64,000 bases of DNA from Bacillus sp. ISL-7 (GCF_018613065.1 NZ_JAGGQW010000034.1:261568-325567), one strand, 5' to 3'; shown: positions 1-10,886, counted from the first letter of the stretch. Made by a program: numbers and translations. The notes: a model not told the origin generated them from the sequence alone.

Positions 1-1
1 A

Positions 2-67
2 AATAGTTATGACAGGCATGAATTAATGACAATTAGAAGTAATGATCTTGTGTTTGAAGAAGATTAG
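2..67 (+). CDS. C-terminal end of a CDS, probably spoVK
   Basis: The first 67 bases hold the open last 21 codons of a plus-strand gene, ending in a run of acidic residues (VFEED) and TAG. The start lies outside the window. In B. subtilis the gene directly upstream of ynbA(hflX) is spoVK, an AAA+ ATPase needed for spore maturation, so position suggests that identity. The visible residues are too few to prove it by sequence. The assignment is synteny-based inference. Confidence 0.4.
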   Translation, partial: NSYDRHELMTIRSNDLVFEED

Positions 68-70
68 AGA

Positions 71-107
71 CAAAAAAACGGCAGATTCTAAGCAATCTGC
101 CGTTTCT
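71..107 (-). terminator. Rho-independent terminator
   Basis: A 10-bp perfect inverted repeat (ACGGCAGATT / AATCTGCCGT, 78-87 and 94-103) with a 6-nt loop is followed on the minus strand by a run of seven T. It ends the TRIC gene. The plus-strand tail is less T-rich, but the same hairpin may also end the converging spoVK-like gene. Confidence 0.85.
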
Positions 108-121
108 ATTTGGATTAGTTA

Positions 122-727
122 TTAATTGGCCTCAAATTTACGTATCGGCAGCTTCCAATCAAAGGTATAGGAGAGGACGCGTAAAACTGTCACAAGGAAA
201 AAGAGAGAATACAATTCCCAAGAATGCGTCACGATCTTAAGTCCGATAAATAAGCCTGTCAATATCGCCCATATTGCATAGATTTCCGATCGTAAGACGA
301 TTGGTTTTCTTCCTGCCAATAAATCACGAATAATCCCGCCGCCGATTCCGGTTAGCACCGCTGCAACAATAACTGCACTAAGCGGGTGATTCATTTTAAC
401 GGCGTAAAGAGCACCTTGGATGGCAAAGGCTGAAAGGCCAATCGCATCAAATAAGTTTCCCCATTTTTGCCAATGTTTTAAAAGGTTGCTTGGAAATAAA
501 AACACAGCAGTTATGGATAATAAGGCAATTTGAAAAAATAACCCTTGTTCCCAAAGTGCTGATACAGGTACACCGATTAATAGGTTTCGAATCGCCCCGC
601 CGCCAAAAGCGGTGACAATACCTAAAATGTATACGCCAAAAATATCATATTCCTCTTCCATCGCAACAATGGCCCCACTAACGGCGAAGGCGATTGTTCC
701 AATCATACTTAAAACTTCCCATGTCAT
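122..727 (-). CDS. TRIC/UPF0126 family membrane protein (YvgT/YadS-like)
   Basis: A 201-residue, highly hydrophobic protein with about seven membrane segments. It carries two copies of the UPF0126 repeat, each with a glycine-rich G-G-G-x-x-R motif (FGGGAIRNLL near residue 42 and IGGGIIRDLL near 127). The family forms trimeric cation channels related to eukaryotic TRIC channels, and some members have been proposed to move glycine. The physiological substrate here is unknown. An AAGGAG site lies about 10 bases before the ATG. It is transcribed alone, divergently from hflX, and has its own terminator. It is not part of the B. subtilis spoVK-ynbA arrangement, so it was gained here or lost there. 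Confidence 0.85.
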   Translation of the reverse strand: MTWEVLSMIGTIAFAVSGAIVAMEEEYDIFGVYILGIVTAFGGGAIRNLLIGVPVSALWEQGLFFQIALLSITAVFLFPSNLLKHWQKWGNLFDAIGLSAFAIQGALYAVKMNHPLSAVIVAAVLTGIGGGIIRDLLAGRKPIVLRSEIYAIWAILTGLFIGLKIVTHSWELYSLFFLVTVLRVLSYTFDWKLPIRKFEAN

Positions 728-920
728 CTATCCGAATTCTCCTTGAAATCTTTATTTTATTTAACTATATGAAAATAGTAATAATGATATTAGAAAACAG
801 TAAGATTATATCAAGATATGGGGAAATTACAATAAGTTTTTTCTAATGTTGGGCAAATTAGAGTATACAACCTTTTTTTGTTATGATGGAGATAGAAGAT
901 TACGGAAGGAACGATGCCTT

Positions 921-2180
921 ATGGAACAAAAAGACACGAAAGAGAAGGCGATCCTCGTTGGCTGTCAAACCAATGGGGATACGGATTTGCGCTTTCATTA
1001 TTCAATGGAAGAGTTAGGAGCACTAACAGAAACCGCTCAGGGTGAAGTATTGATGTCGGTCGTTCAAAAAAGGGACCGGCGCCACCCAGCTACCTATATA
1101 GGTAAAGGGAAAGTGGAGGAACTTAATGTCCTGGTGGATGAACTGGAGGCAGATATAGTTATTTTTAATGACGAGCTATCACCCAGTCAAAAAAGAAATC
1201 TCTCTACGGAAATAAATGCCCGTATCATCGACAGAACCCAGCTCATCTTAGACATTTTTGCACAAAGGGCTCGCTCCAAAGAAGGGAAATTACAGGTTGA
1301 ACTTGCCCAATTGCAATACATGCTTCCTCGTCTTGCGGGTCAGGGGACTGCATTATCCCGTTTGGGGGCTGGGATAGGAACAAGGGGTCCTGGTGAAACA
1401 AAGTTAGAATCAGACCGCCGGCATATCCGCCGCAGAATCGATGAAATTAAAACCCAACTTTCCGTTATCGTTCAGCACAGGGATCGATACAGAGAAAGAA
1501 GAAAGAAAAATAAAACCTTTCAGGTCGCGATTGTCGGTTATACCAATGCCGGTAAATCCAGTCTTTTCAATCGTTTATCTGAAGCAGAATCGTACGAGGA
1601 AAATCAATTGTTTGCAACCCTAGATCCAATGACACGAAAATTGATTTTACCAAGTGGTTTCCTAGCCTTGATTACCGATACGGTTGGGTTTATACAAGAT
1701 TTACCGACAACACTAATTGCTGCATTTCGATCGACGCTTGAGGAAGTCAAGGAAGCTGATTTGCTTCTTCATGTGGTCGATATGTCCAACCCAGATTATT
1801 TCCATCACGAAAAAACTGTTAAAAAGCTGCTTGAAGACTTGGAAGTTAAAGATATCCCGCAAATAACAGTATATAATAAGAAAGATATTCAGCATTCAGA
1901 TTTTGTCCCAACCGCAGATACACCGACCGCATTTATTAGTGCATTTGATAAAGAGGACCGTCAAGCCTTGAAGCAGCAAATGGAGAAGGTAGTTATGGAA
2001 ATGATGGATTCTTACGAAGTTCAGATTCCGTCCACAGAAGGAAAGCTGCTTTCTTTATTAAAAAATGAGACAATATTAAGAGAGCTTGTGTTTGATGAAG
2101 AAGATCAATTCTATCGATGCAAAGGATATACACTTCAGGATCATCAAATAACAGGACAATTACAGAAATTCACAATATAG
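921..2180 (+). CDS. hflX: GTPase HflX (ribosome-associated)
   Basis: This is a 419-residue Obg-HflX superfamily GTPase, the same length as B. subtilis YnbA. An N-terminal HflX domain covers residues 1-180, followed by a basic coiled linker ([18 protein letters not shown]) and the G domain from about 200. G1 reads GYTNAGKSS near residue 205, G3 [10 protein letters not shown] near 255 and G4 NKKD near 320. HflX proteins bind the 50S subunit and can split stalled or heat-damaged ribosomes. An upstream in-frame ATG at 846 would add 25 residues without family support. The ATG at 921 with AAGGA 11 bases upstream gives the family length. It is followed 14 bases later by ynbB. Confidence 0.93.
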   Translation: MEQKDTKEKAILVGCQTNGDTDLRFHYSMEELGALTETAQGEVLMSVVQKRDRRHPATYIGKGKVEELNVLVDELEADIVIFNDELSPSQKRNLSTEINARIIDRTQLILDIFAQRARSKEGKLQVELAQLQYMLPRLAGQGTALSRLGAGIGTRGPGETKLESDRRHIRRRIDEIKTQLSVIVQHRDRYRERRKKNKTFQVAIVGYTNAGKSSLFNRLSEAESYEENQLFATLDPMTRKLILPSGFLALITDTVGFIQDLPTTLIAAFRSTLEEVKEADLLLHVVDMSNPDYFHHEKTVKKLLEDLEVKDIPQITVYNKKDIQHSDFVPTADTPTAFISAFDKEDRQALKQQMEKVVMEMMDSYEVQIPSTEGKLLSLLKNETILRELVFDEEDQFYRCKGYTLQDHQITGQLQKFTI

Positions 2181-2194
2181 ATAGGGGTCACAAC

Positions 2195-3466
2195 ATGTTT
2201 CAACAGTTAAAAAATGGGGAAAAGCTTCAGCCGTTGGTAGAGGAAGTTGAACAACAAATCGCTAAAGTACATAAAGAAATAGACAATAAAATCGAATCAA
2301 ATCAATTTCGGGTATTAAAAAGCTTTCAAAACAAAAGAGTGAGTGATTCACATTTTAATCCGTCGACAGGGTATGGCTATGACGATCATGGCAGGGATAC
2401 ACTAGAAATGGTCTATGCAGACGTTTTTGGGGGAGAAGCAGGACTTGTTCGTCCGCAAATAATCTCTGGCACACATGCCATTTCCATTGCCTTATTTGGC
2501 GTTCTTCGACCTGGGGATGAACTTCTATATATAACGGGCAAACCCTATGATACGCTTGAAGAAATTGTTGGACTTCGTGGGAACGGGGTTGGCTCATTAA
2601 AGGAATTTGGAATTTCCTATGATAGTGTAGCTCTGACGAATCAAGGTGGAATTGATTGGGAGGCTGTCTCAAAGAAAATAAAACCGAATACAAAAATGAT
2701 TGGCATTCAGCGTTCCAAGGGCTATGCCACAAGACCATCTTTTACGATTGCAGAAATTGCAGAAATGATCACGTTTGTCAAAGAAATTAAACAGGATGTG
2801 GTCGTATTTGTAGATAATTGCTATGGGGAATTTGTTGAGGAGACCGAGCCTTGTCATGTCGGTGCGGACTTAATCGCAGGGTCACTAATCAAAAATCCAG
2901 GCGGAGGGATTGTGAAGACTGGCGGCTATATTGTTGGTAAAAAACAGTGGGTGGAGGCATGTTCGTATCGAATGACTTCACCAGGGATAGGAGCCGAAGC
3001 AGGAGCGTCCCTCTATAGTCTTCAAGAAATGTATCAAGGTTTTTTTCTTGCCCCCCATGTGGTTGGCCAGGCATTAAAAGGGGCCGTTTTCACAGCAGCA
3101 ATGTTGGAGAAATTAGGCATGAATTCTTCTCCGAAATGGAATGCTAAAAGGACGGACTTAATTCAGTCTGTCCAGTTTGATGACCGAGATAAAATGATTG
3201 CTTTTTGTCAGGCCATTCAATTCGCATCACCGATTAATTCTTATGTCACACCCCATGCCAGTTATATGCCAGGGTATGAGGACGATGTAATTATGGCAGC
3301 AGGTACTTTTATTCAGGGGGCGAGCATTGAACTCACAGCAGATGGACCGATTAGACCACCATATGTTGCCTATGTACAAGGTGGTTTAACCTATGCACAC
3401 GTAAAGATGGCTGTTTGTCTGGCCATAGACCACTTAACGGATAAAGGATTAATCGAATTGTTTTAG
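2195..3466 (+). CDS. ynbB: PLP-dependent protein of the 'aluminium resistance'/methionine gamma-lyase-like family (YnbB)
   Basis: This is a 423-residue fold-type I pyridoxal-phosphate protein, matching B. subtilis YnbB in length and place. The probable Schiff-base lysine lies in SLIKNPGGGIVKTGG near residue 233. The upstream aspartate (VFVDNCYGEFVE near 210) and a glycine-rich C-terminal half fit the family PF06838. It is often annotated as aluminium-resistance protein or as methionine gamma-lyase-like, but its substrate has not been established. The start at 2195 is preceded by a GGGGT site. A longer frame reaching back into hflX is not needed. It is probably co-transcribed with hflX and lies upstream of glnR, as in B. 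subtilis. Confidence 0.88.
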   Translation: MFQQLKNGEKLQPLVEEVEQQIAKVHKEIDNKIESNQFRVLKSFQNKRVSDSHFNPSTGYGYDDHGRDTLEMVYADVFGGEAGLVRPQIISGTHAISIALFGVLRPGDELLYITGKPYDTLEEIVGLRGNGVGSLKEFGISYDSVALTNQGGIDWEAVSKKIKPNTKMIGIQRSKGYATRPSFTIAEIAEMITFVKEIKQDVVVFVDNCYGEFVEETEPCHVGADLIAGSLIKNPGGGIVKTGGYIVGKKQWVEACSYRMTSPGIGAEAGASLYSLQEMYQGFFLAPHVVGQALKGAVFTAAMLEKLGMNSSPKWNAKRTDLIQSVQFDDRDKMIAFCQAIQFASPINSYVTPHASYMPGYEDDVIMAAGTFIQGASIELTADGPIRPPYVAYVQGGLTYAHVKMAVCLAIDHLTDKGLIELF

Positions 3467-3504
3467 GAGAACAGCAAAGTGTCCAATTATTTTAAAAATT
3501 TTAA

Positions 3505-3521
3505 TGTAAGAAAACCTAACA
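3505..3521 (+). promoter_or_regulatory. GlnR/TnrA operator 1 of glnRA
   Basis: The 17-bp sequence starting TGTAAGA and ending CTAACA matches the GlnR/TnrA consensus TGTNANAWWWTMTNACA at every defined position except one (C for T at position 11). It sits just upstream of the -35 box, the position of glnRA operator 1 in B. subtilis. Confidence 0.85.
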
Positions 3522-3526
3522 TATCA

Positions 3527-3555
3527 TTGACAACTTTTCTAACACAAAATATAAT
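3527..3555 (+). promoter_or_regulatory. Sigma-A promoter of glnRA overlapped by a second GlnR half-site
   Basis: TTGACA (3527-3532) and TATAAT (3550-3555) are separated by exactly 17 bp, a consensus promoter. A degenerate GlnR site whose right half (TTTTCTAACA) fits the consensus covers 3528-3544, inside the spacer, so bound GlnR would exclude RNA polymerase. This is the two-site autorepression layout known for glnRA. Confidence 0.85.
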
Positions 3556-3590
3556 AGTATTATAATCAACCCGAGGGGAGGAGGAATTAG

Positions 3591-3992
3591 ATGAGTGGAA
3601 AGGAAATTCGCCGTTCCATGCCACTGTTTCCAATTGGAACAGTCATGCAACTAACGGAACTCACAGCCAGGCAAATTCGTTACTACGAAGAACACCAATT
3701 GATTTCTCCAGCAAGAACCGAGGGGAATAGACGTTTATATTGTTTAAATGATATTGATAGGCTTCTAGAAATTAAGGATTTAATTGATCAAGGTGTCAAT
3801 ATGGCTGGCATTAAACAATTGTTCCTAGTAAAAGCGCAACAATCAAACATTCTTGAGCAACAAACAGAAAAGACCAAGCGCGAATTAACAGATGAACAGC
3901 TTAGAAAGCTGCTACGCAACGAAATGATGCATTTAGGTCGAAACAATCGATCCTCTTTACGTCAAGGAGATATGTCAAGATTCTTTCATTAA
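3591..3992 (+). CDS. glnR: MerR-family nitrogen repressor GlnR
   Basis: This 133-residue protein has an N-terminal MerR winged helix (residues 13-80, with [19 protein letters not shown]) and a short C-terminal tail. In B. subtilis that tail folds over the domain and is displaced by glutamine-bound glutamine synthetase, activating repression. It represses glnRA and other nitrogen genes when glutamine is plentiful. A strong GGGAGGAGG site lies in front of the ATG. Two operator sites overlap its promoter, so it is autoregulated, and glnA follows 38 bases downstream in the same operon. Confidence 0.95.
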   Translation: MSGKEIRRSMPLFPIGTVMQLTELTARQIRYYEEHQLISPARTEGNRRLYCLNDIDRLLEIKDLIDQGVNMAGIKQLFLVKAQQSNILEQQTEKTKRELTDEQLRKLLRNEMMHLGRNNRSSLRQGDMSRFFH

Positions 3993-4030
3993 TGTGGAAG
4001 TTTTCTTTTTAAAAAATAGGAGGTAAGGAA

Positions 4031-5365
4031 ATGGCAAAGTATTCAAGAGAAGATATTAAAAGATTAGCGGTCGAAGAAAACGTGAAATTTATTCGTTTGC
4101 AATTCACAGACATCCTTGGAACTATCAAAAACGTGGAGATTCCAATTAGCCAATTAGAAAAAGCACTTGATAACAAAATGATGTTTGACGGTTCTTCAAT
4201 TGAAGGTTTTGTACGTATTGAAGAATCTGATATGTTACTATATCCTGACCTTAACACATGGGTTGTATTCCCATGGACAGCAGAAAAAGGGAAAGTTGCC
4301 CGCTTAATTTGTGATATTTATACTCCAGAAGGAAAACCATTTGAAGGGGATCCTCGTAATAACTTAAGAAGAGTATTAAAAGAAATGGAAGAGTTAGGTT
4401 TCACTAACTTTAACCTTGGACCTGAGCCGGAATTCTTCTTATTTAAATTAGATGAAAAAGGCGAACCGAGTTTAGAGTTAAATGACCAAGGCGGATATTT
4501 TGACTTAGCACCAACAGATTTAGGTGAAAACTGTCGTCGTGATATCGTTCTTGAGTTAGAAGAAATGGGCTTTGAAATTGAAGCTTCTCACCATGAGGTA
4601 GCACCAGGTCAGCATGAAATTGACTTTAAATATGCAGATGCATTAACAGCATGTGACCAAATCCAAACGTTCAAGCTAGTTGTTAAAACAATTGCTCGTA
4701 AACACGGTTTGCACGCAACATTCATGCCAAAACCGTTATACGGAGTCAATGGATCTGGAATGCACATGAACCTTTCATTATTTACAAATGGAGAAAATGC
4801 ATTCTATCAGCCAAGCGGCGACTTAGAAATGAGCGATACAGCTCGTCAATTTATTGCAGGTATCCTTAAGCACGCTCCTGCCTTTACAGCGGTAACAAAC
4901 CCAACTGTAAACTCTTATAAGCGTCTTGTTCCGGGTTATGAAGCACCTTGCTACGTTGCTTGGTCAGCTAGAAACCGTTCACCATTAATTCGTATTCCTG
5001 CTTCTCGTGGATTAAGTACACGTGTTGAAGTAAGAAGTGTAGACCCATCTGCTAATCCATACCTTGCAATGGCTGTACTTCTTAAAGCTGGCTTAGACGG
5101 AATTAAAAATAAATTAACTCCGCCGGCACCAGTTGACAGAAACATCTATGTAATGAGCAAAGAAGAAAGAATCGAAGAAGGAATCATCGATCTTCCAGCA
5201 ACATTAGCTCAAGCATTAGATCAACTGAAAGCTGATGAAGTGATTGTGTCTGGTCTTGGCGAGCACATTATGGAACACTTCCTTGAAGCTAAAGAAATCG
5301 AGTGGGATATGTTCCGCACAGTCGTTCACCAATGGGAACGCGATCAATATATGAGCATGTATTAA
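4031..5365 (+). CDS. glnA: Glutamine synthetase, type I-alpha
   Basis: This 444-residue enzyme makes glutamine from glutamate, ammonia and ATP in the cytoplasm as a dodecamer. Visible signatures are [10 protein letters not shown] near residue 55 with the feedback-sensing arginine just after (FVRIEESD), the catalytic metal region GPEPEFFLF, and the C-terminal [13 protein letters not shown] block. The adenylylation loop tyrosine of I-beta enzymes is not present, and the length fits the short I-alpha class that is controlled by feedback inhibition and by its complex with GlnR. GGAGG precedes the ATG. A terminator follows 11 bases after the stop. Confidence 0.97.
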   Translation: MAKYSREDIKRLAVEENVKFIRLQFTDILGTIKNVEIPISQLEKALDNKMMFDGSSIEGFVRIEESDMLLYPDLNTWVVFPWTAEKGKVARLICDIYTPEGKPFEGDPRNNLRRVLKEMEELGFTNFNLGPEPEFFLFKLDEKGEPSLELNDQGGYFDLAPTDLGENCRRDIVLELEEMGFEIEASHHEVAPGQHEIDFKYADALTACDQIQTFKLVVKTIARKHGLHATFMPKPLYGVNGSGMHMNLSLFTNGENAFYQPSGDLEMSDTARQFIAGILKHAPAFTAVTNPTVNSYKRLVPGYEAPCYVAWSARNRSPLIRIPASRGLSTRVEVRSVDPSANPYLAMAVLLKAGLDGIKNKLTPPAPVDRNIYVMSKEERIEEGIIDLPATLAQALDQLKADEVIVSGLGEHIMEHFLEAKEIEWDMFRTVVHQWERDQYMSMY

Positions 5366-5376
5366 TATTATCTAAG

Positions 5377-5403
5377 CCCTGGCGCCTGGCGTCAGGGTTT
5401 TTC
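5377..5403 (+). terminator. Terminator of glnRA
   Basis: An 8-bp stem (CCCTGGCG / CGTCAGGG with one G-U pair) with a 5-nt loop, followed by six T, lies immediately after glnA. Confidence 0.9.
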
Positions 5404-5719
5404 TATGTCGCGCTTCTTTTCTTAGATTCTCTCAGTGAAAAATGCCATCCCATTGGCTACCCGGTTTTTCCATTAAACAATTACGGTAGCTAATAAGCCT
5501 GATTGTCGACCCAAATTGCTCCTTCTCAACGACTTCGAACGTCAATAACTTCAATGGCTCTTTTTCCAATTAGGCATCCTAGATCATTCTAAATAAAATT
5601 AATAGGAATAGAATAGAAAAAGAGGTGCTTGATGTTCTTTAAAAATTCACAATTTTTACGGTTTACTTAATCCTAAATAATATATGCTTAAGTTGTAAAC
5701 ATTTGGGAGGTGCTTTAAA
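5404..5719. other. Intergenic, no gene recognised
   Basis: This stretch after glnA holds no convincing reading frame. Only a short AAAAATT/AATTTTT inverted repeat near 5641-5657 and the leader of the next small gene are visible. Confidence 0.5.
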
Positions 5720-5974
5720 TTGTATAAACTGCAAATTTGTAATGCTCTAACCCAAGAAATACTACGAGAAAAGACGTATAAAAAGCCTGACCTTATTTTA
5801 AGTTTGATAGAATCAGGAACAAAAGGTCAGGAATGTTTCCTATTTGATGAACAGCTCAAGACCTTGAAAGGAACGTATGTTACACATTCCAGTTTTAATG
5901 AAGGGGACACGAAAGTATATAAAGTGCTTTTTAAGGTGAAACTATCTGAAATACAAGCAAGAATAGCGAAATAG
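5720..5974 (+). CDS. Small protein of unknown function
   Basis: An 84-residue frame starting with TTG, with GGGAGGTG 8 bases upstream, which makes expression likely despite the weak start codon. The protein is soluble, rich in lysine and leucine, with no signal peptide, membrane segment or cysteine cluster. I do not recognise a family. It stands alone between glnA and the 52-bp repeat array. The good ribosome-binding site is the main support. Confidence 0.55.
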   Translation: MYKLQICNALTQEILREKTYKKPDLILSLIESGTKGQECFLFDEQLKTLKGTYVTHSSFNEGDTKVYKVLFKVKLSEIQARIAK

Positions 5975-6088
5975 GAATTAAAGGAGTGGCTTATGGCTGC
6001 TTCTTTTTATTTTGAGTATTAAAGCAGTTCTTCTGTCATAGAGACAACACTACGAGACAGACCTCACTATTATTCTTTTGGAACGTCA

Positions 6089-6545
6089 CGTAGGAATTCT
6101 TCCGGAAAGGTAGAGTAGTCCGTCTCTACGTGCCCCACCTCGTAGGAATTCTTCCGGAAAGGTCACGTAGGCTGTCTCTACGTGCCCCACCTCGTAGGAA
6201 TTCTTCCGGAAAGGTCACGTAGGCTGTCTCTACGTGCCCCACCTCGTAGAAGTTCTTCCGGAAAGGTCACGTAGGCTGTCTCTACGTGCCCCACCTCGTA
6301 GGAATTCATCTAGAAAGGTCACGTAGATCGCCTCTACGTGCTCCACCTCGTAGAAGTTCTTCCGGAAAGGTCACGTAGTCCGCCTCTACGTGCTCCACCT
6401 CGTAGGAATTCTTGCGGAAAGGTCACGTAGTCCGTCTCTATGTGCCCCACCTCGTAGGAATTCATCTAGAAAGGTCACGTAGTCCGCCTCTACGTGCCCC
6501 ACCTCGTAGGAATTCTTCTACAACGGTCACGTAGACTCACTCTAT
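6089..6545. repeat. Tandem array, nine 52-bp units with internal hairpins
   Basis: Units begin CGTAGGAATTC or CGTAGAAGTTC at 6089, 6141, 6193, 6245, 6297, 6349, 6401, 6453 and 6505, spaced exactly 52 bp. The first and last are degenerate. Each unit contains a palindrome CACGTAG-N7-CTACGTG whose stem is conserved while its loop varies (GCTGTCT, ATCGCCT, TCCGCCT), and most have TTCCGGAA. The array lies between a small plus-strand gene and the 3-prime end of lexA and carries no reading frame of note. It is not a CRISPR, because there are no unique spacers. Confidence 0.95.
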
Positions 6546-6596
6546 CCCGGATTCTGTAATTCCTTCAGCTTGAGGTTGATTAGCCACAACAAAAAA

Positions 6597-6622
6597 AGAG
6601 TCGGCACGTATATGCCAACTCT
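6597..6622 (-). terminator. Terminator of lexA
   Basis: A 10-bp stem (AGAGTCGGCA / TGCCAACTCT, one wobble on the transcribed strand) with a 6-nt loop, followed on the minus strand by seven T. It lies 8 bases after the lexA stop. Confidence 0.9.
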
Positions 6623-6629
6623 CTTAAAC

Positions 6630-7253
6630 TTAATGAATATGTCGGTAAACCCCAATGACTTTACCTAAAATCGAAACATTCCTTAAGATAATAGGGTCCA
6701 TTGTAGAATTTTCCGGCTGCAGGCGTATGTAATCTTTTTCCTTGAAAAATCTTTTACAGGTGGCTTCATCTTCCTCGGTCATTGCTACAACAATATCCCC
6801 GTTATTAGCGGTTGGCTGCTGTTTTACAATTACATAATCCCCGTCTAGGATCCCAGCTTCTATCATACTCTCACCCATGATTTCTAACATGAAAACTTGT
6901 TCATCTGCAGGTGCAAGACTTTCTGGAAGCGGAAAATACTCTTCCACATTTTCAATCGCTGTAATTGGGAGTCCTGCCGTTACTTTCCCAACCACTGGAA
7001 CATTGACAACTGTATTTCTTGGTATATGTGCAGCAACATCTGCTTCTAATATTTCAATTGCTCTTGGTTTTGTGGGATCCCGTCTAATAAGTCCTTTGCT
7101 TTCCAATCTTGCTAGATGTCCGTGAACAGTAGAACTGGATGCGAGTCCAACCGCTTCTCCAATTTCCCTTACTGAAGGGGGATATCCTTTACTCTTAACC
7201 TCACTTTTAATGAAGTCTAAGATATCTTGCTGCCTCTTTGATATTTTAGCCAT
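6630..7253 (-). CDS. lexA: SOS repressor LexA (DinR)
   Basis: This 207-residue repressor has an N-terminal winged helix ([21 protein letters not shown], residues 27-47) and a C-terminal S24 autoprotease domain. The cleavage site is Ala93-Gly94 (VTAGLP), and the catalytic pair is Ser129 (MGESMIEAG) and Lys167 (ATCKRFF). RecA filaments on single-stranded DNA trigger self-cleavage and release the SOS genes. A GTG four codons upstream overlaps the ribosome-binding site GAGGTGG, so the ATG at 7253 was chosen. The gene is divergent from yneA, and LexA boxes fill the shared region. Confidence 0.96.
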   Translation of the reverse strand: MAKISKRQQDILDFIKSEVKSKGYPPSVREIGEAVGLASSSTVHGHLARLESKGLIRRDPTKPRAIEILEADVAAHIPRNTVVNVPVVGKVTAGLPITAIENVEEYFPLPESLAPADEQVFMLEIMGESMIEAGILDGDYVIVKQQPTANNGDIVVAMTEEDEATCKRFFKEKDYIRLQPENSTMDPIILRNVSILGKVIGVYRHIH

Positions 7254-7314
7254 GATAAAATCCACCTCGCCTGGTTAATGTTGTCTTTATTATAACATGT
7301 TCGTATTTTTTATA

Positions 7315-7394
7315 CAAACATAAGTTCGAAAATACAGTTGACAACAAACAAACGTTCGATTTATAATAAAAATAGTAAAACGAACATACATTCT
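7315..7394. promoter_or_regulatory. Three LexA (DinR) boxes between lexA and yneA
   Basis: Compared with the Gram-positive SOS box CGAACRNRYGTTYG, 7345-7358 (CAAACAAACGTTCG) has one mismatch. The sites at 7315-7328 (CAAACATAAGTTCG) and 7381-7394 (CGAACATACATTCT) have two each. The middle box lies inside the yneA promoter spacer, so LexA would block yneA directly. B. subtilis also has several boxes here. Confidence 0.88.
7338..7367 (+). promoter_or_regulatory. Sigma-A promoter of yneA-yneB
   Basis: TTGACA at 7338-7343 and TATAAT at 7362-7367 are separated by 18 bp, with the best LexA box between them. Confidence 0.82.
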
Positions 7395-7410
7395 TAAAGA
7401 GGTGTTATTT

Positions 7411-7734
7411 ATGAAAAAATTATGGAACAAATACTCCTATGCTATTACTCTTATTATTTTAAGTTGTTCACTTTCAATCATATTATCATTCCAACATCAT
7501 TCGAACGCGCAAGATGATTATTTAAAGGTTACAATCACTGAAGGAGATTCACTATGGGAAATCTCTAATCAATTTTCCAATCAACATTCATTATCAAACA
7601 AGGAATTTGTTGCTTGGATAAAAAAGCATAATGAATTAGATGATGATCAAATTTTTCCAGGTGAAGAAATTATCATTCCGGTGAGTAAAGAAGTCTCATC
7701 TACAAATGAATTTGCTAGCGCCGTTGGTGAATAG
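7411..7734 (+). CDS. yneA: SOS cell-division inhibitor YneA
   Basis: This 107-residue protein has one N-terminal membrane segment (about residues 9-30) followed by an external LysM domain (residues 39-88, VTITEGDSLWEIS to PGEEIIIPV). In B. subtilis YneA delays septation during DNA damage and is removed by proteolysis. The ATG at 7411 has AAAGAGGTG 6 bases upstream; an earlier in-frame start overlaps that site. It is under LexA control and followed 12 bases later by yneB. Confidence 0.92.
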   Translation: MKKLWNKYSYAITLIILSCSLSIILSFQHHSNAQDDYLKVTITEGDSLWEISNQFSNQHSLSNKEFVAWIKKHNELDDDQIFPGEEIIIPVSKEVSSTNEFASAVGE

Positions 7735-8394
<660 letters not shown>

Positions 8395-8471
8395 ACCTTT
8401 TGCCTTGTCATTAGGTTTTTTTTTTAGTAAAATCAGGTGTCATGTAAATAGTTTGAAAGGAAGGTCTTGGA

Positions 8472-8702
8472 ATGCTTTCAAAAGAAAAGATGGCTAGAAT
8501 TAATGAGCTGGCACGAAAAGCAAAAGCAACGGGATTGACTGAAACAGAAGCGAAAGAGCAAACTAAATTAAGAAGTGAATATTTGGCTACTTTTCGTTCG
8601 AATATGCTTGATACCCTTACCAACACCAAGTTTATTGATCCGGAAGGAAATGACGTTACACCGGAAAAAATCAAGGCTAGGAAAAAAAATACACTTCACT
8701 AA
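8472..8702 (+). CDS. ynzC: UPF0291/DUF896 protein YnzC
   Basis: This 76-residue helical protein begins [18 protein letters not shown], the DUF896 signature, and ends in a basic tail. The B. subtilis homologue lies in the SOS region downstream of yneB and forms a small helical bundle of unknown function. GAAAGGAAGG precedes the ATG. A T-rich stretch between yneB and this gene could be a weak terminator, so it may have its own promoter. Confidence 0.9.
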   Translation: MLSKEKMARINELARKAKATGLTETEAKEQTKLRSEYLATFRSNMLDTLTNTKFIDPEGNDVTPEKIKARKKNTLH

Positions 8703-8879
8703 AAGTTCAGGAATACATTTTTTGTATTCCTATTTACATATACTGACTATTTTTGTGTAAAAATAAAAAAATAGTGAATTTTGTTTCTTATTATTATGCT
8801 ATTTGTTGAATAAAAAACGGTAGCGATATAAAATTGAAAATGTATTTAGTAACCTTGTGATTAGGAAAGGATGTAATTC

Positions 8880-10886
8880 ATGTTTAATACTATTGATGAT
8901 TTATCGGTAACCTCCATTCGAACGCTTTCTATTGATGCGATCGAAAAAGCAAACTCAGGACATCCAGGAATGCCGATGGGTGCAGCGCCAATGACCTATA
9001 CTTTATGGACGCGTTTCTTGAACCAAAATCCAAAGAATCCACAGTGGTTTAACCGTGATCGTTTTGTCTTGTCAGCAGGTCATGGTTCAGCATTGTTATA
9101 CAGCATGCTTCACTTGTCTGGTTTCAACTTAACAATGGATGACTTAAAGCAATTCCGCCAATGGGGCTCTAAAACGCCTGGACACCCAGAGTATGGTCAC
9201 ACTGAGGGTGTAGAAGCAACTACTGGTCCACTTGGACAGGGGATTGCAATGGCAGTAGGAATGGCAATGGCAGAACGCCATGTTGCAAGTGTTTATAATA
9301 AAGATAAATATGAACTTGTGAACCATTTTACATACAGTATCTGTGGAGATGGAGATTTGATGGAGGGTGTATCTGCTGAGGCAGCGTCGCTAGCAGGACA
9401 CTTGAAATTAGGGCGATTGGTAGTCCTTTATGATTCAAACGATATCTCACTTGATGGAGACCTAGATAAGTCGTTCTCAGAAAGTGTCAAAGATCGCTTC
9501 CTATCATACGGATGGCAATATGTTCGTGTCGAAGACGGCAATAATTTAGAAGAAATTGCAAAAGCTCTTGAAGAAGCTAAAAACGATCTAGACAGACCAA
9601 CGATGATTGAAGTAAGAACAGTAATTGGATACGGTTCACCAAACCGTGCGGGAACTTCAGGTGTTCATGGCTCACCCCTTGGAGCAAATGAATTAAAACT
9701 TACTAAAGAAGCCTATAAATGGACTTTTGAAGAAGATTTCCATGTACCACAGGAAGTCTATGACAACTTCCAGAAGCTGATCGTTGAAAATGGCGAGAAA
9801 AAGGAAAAAGAGTGGAATGATCTTTTCGCTCAATATAAAAAAGAGTACCCTGAACTAGCTACTCAGCTTGAACAAGCATTAAATAATGAACTTCCTGCAG
9901 GTTGGGATAAAGAAATCCCTGTATATCCAGAAGGAAAAAGCCTTGCAAGCCGTGCCTCTTCAGGTGAAGTATTAAATGGTATTGCTAAGAATCTACCTAT
10001 TTTTATCGGTGGATCAGCAGACCTTGCTGGTTCGAATAAAACGATGATTAAAGGTACGAAAGATTTTATGCCTGGTTCCTATGAAGGCCGTAATATCTGG
10101 TTTGGTGTTCGTGAATTTGCGATGGGTGCTGCAATGAACGGTATTGCTCTTCATGGCGGCGTAAAAGTATTTGGAGGAACATTCTTTGTCTTCTCTGACT
10201 ACTTGCGTCCTGCTATTCGTCTAGCAGCGTTAATGGGATTACCTGTCACTTATGTCTTTACCCATGACAGTATTGCTGTTGGGGAAGATGGACCAACACA
10301 TGAGCCAGTTGAACAGCTTGCAGCATTACGTGCCATGTCAGGATTATCAATCATTCGTCCTGCAGACGGTAATGAAACGGCAGCGGCTTGGAAACTTGCA
10401 GTTGAGTCTACCAACAAACCAACTGCACTTGTTTTAACTCGTCAAGATTTACCTACATTAAAAGGAACGGATATCAATGCGTACGAGGGAGTTTCTAAAG
10501 GGGCATATGTGGTGTCTCCTTCAGAAAGAGAAACTCCAGATGCGTTGTTATTAGCAACTGGATCAGAAGTAAGCCTTGCAGTGGAAGCTCAAAAAGCGCT
10601 TGCTGGAGAAGGTGTTCATGTTTCGGTTATAAGTATGCCTTCATGGGATCGATTCGAGCAGCAATCTCAAGAGTACAAAGAGTCTGTTCTGCCAAGAAGT
10701 GTGAAAAAGCGTCTTGGAATTGAAGTGGGAGCATCATTTGGCTGGCACAAATACACTGGTGACGAAGGCGATGTTCTTGCTATTGATCATTTCGGAGCTT
10801 CAGCACCAGGAGAAAAGATTATGGAAGAATTCGGGTTCACTGTAAACAACGTAGTTGCACGTGTAAAAGCACTTCTGCAAAAATAA
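8880..10886 (+). CDS. tkt: Transketolase (housekeeping copy)
   Basis: This 668-residue thiamine-diphosphate enzyme transfers two-carbon units between sugar phosphates in the pentose phosphate pathway. The ThDP-binding motif GDGDLMEG is near residue 155, the N-terminal [12 protein letters not shown] and [11 protein letters not shown] blocks are intact, and the pyrimidine-domain glutamate lies in [13 protein letters not shown] near residue 410. It sits in the same place as B. subtilis tkt, downstream of ynzC. AGGAAAGGATG precedes the start. A second, separately regulated transketolase lies at 48230-50224 on the other strand. Confidence 0.95.
   Translation: MFNTIDDLSVTSIRTLSIDAIEKANSGHPGMPMGAAPMTYTLWTRFLNQNPKNPQWFNRDRFVLSAGHGSALLYSMLHLSGFNLTMDDLKQFRQWGSKTPGHPEYGHTEGVEATTGPLGQGIAMAVGMAMAERHVASVYNKDKYELVNHFTYSICGDGDLMEGVSAEAASLAGHLKLGRLVVLYDSNDISLDGDLDKSFSESVKDRFLSYGWQYVRVEDGNNLEEIAKALEEAKNDLDRPTMIEVRTVIGYGSPNRAGTSGVHGSPLGANELKLTKEAYKWTFEEDFHVPQEVYDNFQKLIVENGEKKEKEWNDLFAQYKKEYPELATQLEQALNNELPAGWDKEIPVYPEGKSLASRASSGEVLNGIAKNLPIFIGGSADLAGSNKTMIKGTKDFMPGSYEGRNIWFGVREFAMGAAMNGIALHGGVKVFGGTFFVFSDYLRPAIRLAALMGLPVTYVFTHDSIAVGEDGPTHEPVEQLAALRAMSGLSIIRPADGNETAAAWKLAVESTNKPTALVLTRQDLPTLKGTDINAYEGVSKGAYVVSPSERETPDALLLATGSEVSLAVEAQKALAGEGVHVSVISMPSWDRFEQQSQEYKESVLPRSVKKRLGIEVGASFGWHKYTGDEGDVLAIDHFGASAPGEKIMEEFGFTVNNVVARVKALLQK

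Noticed and set aside
6089..6545. CRISPR array
   Set aside because: The whole 52-bp unit repeats; there are no unique spacers of constant length and no cas genes in the window.
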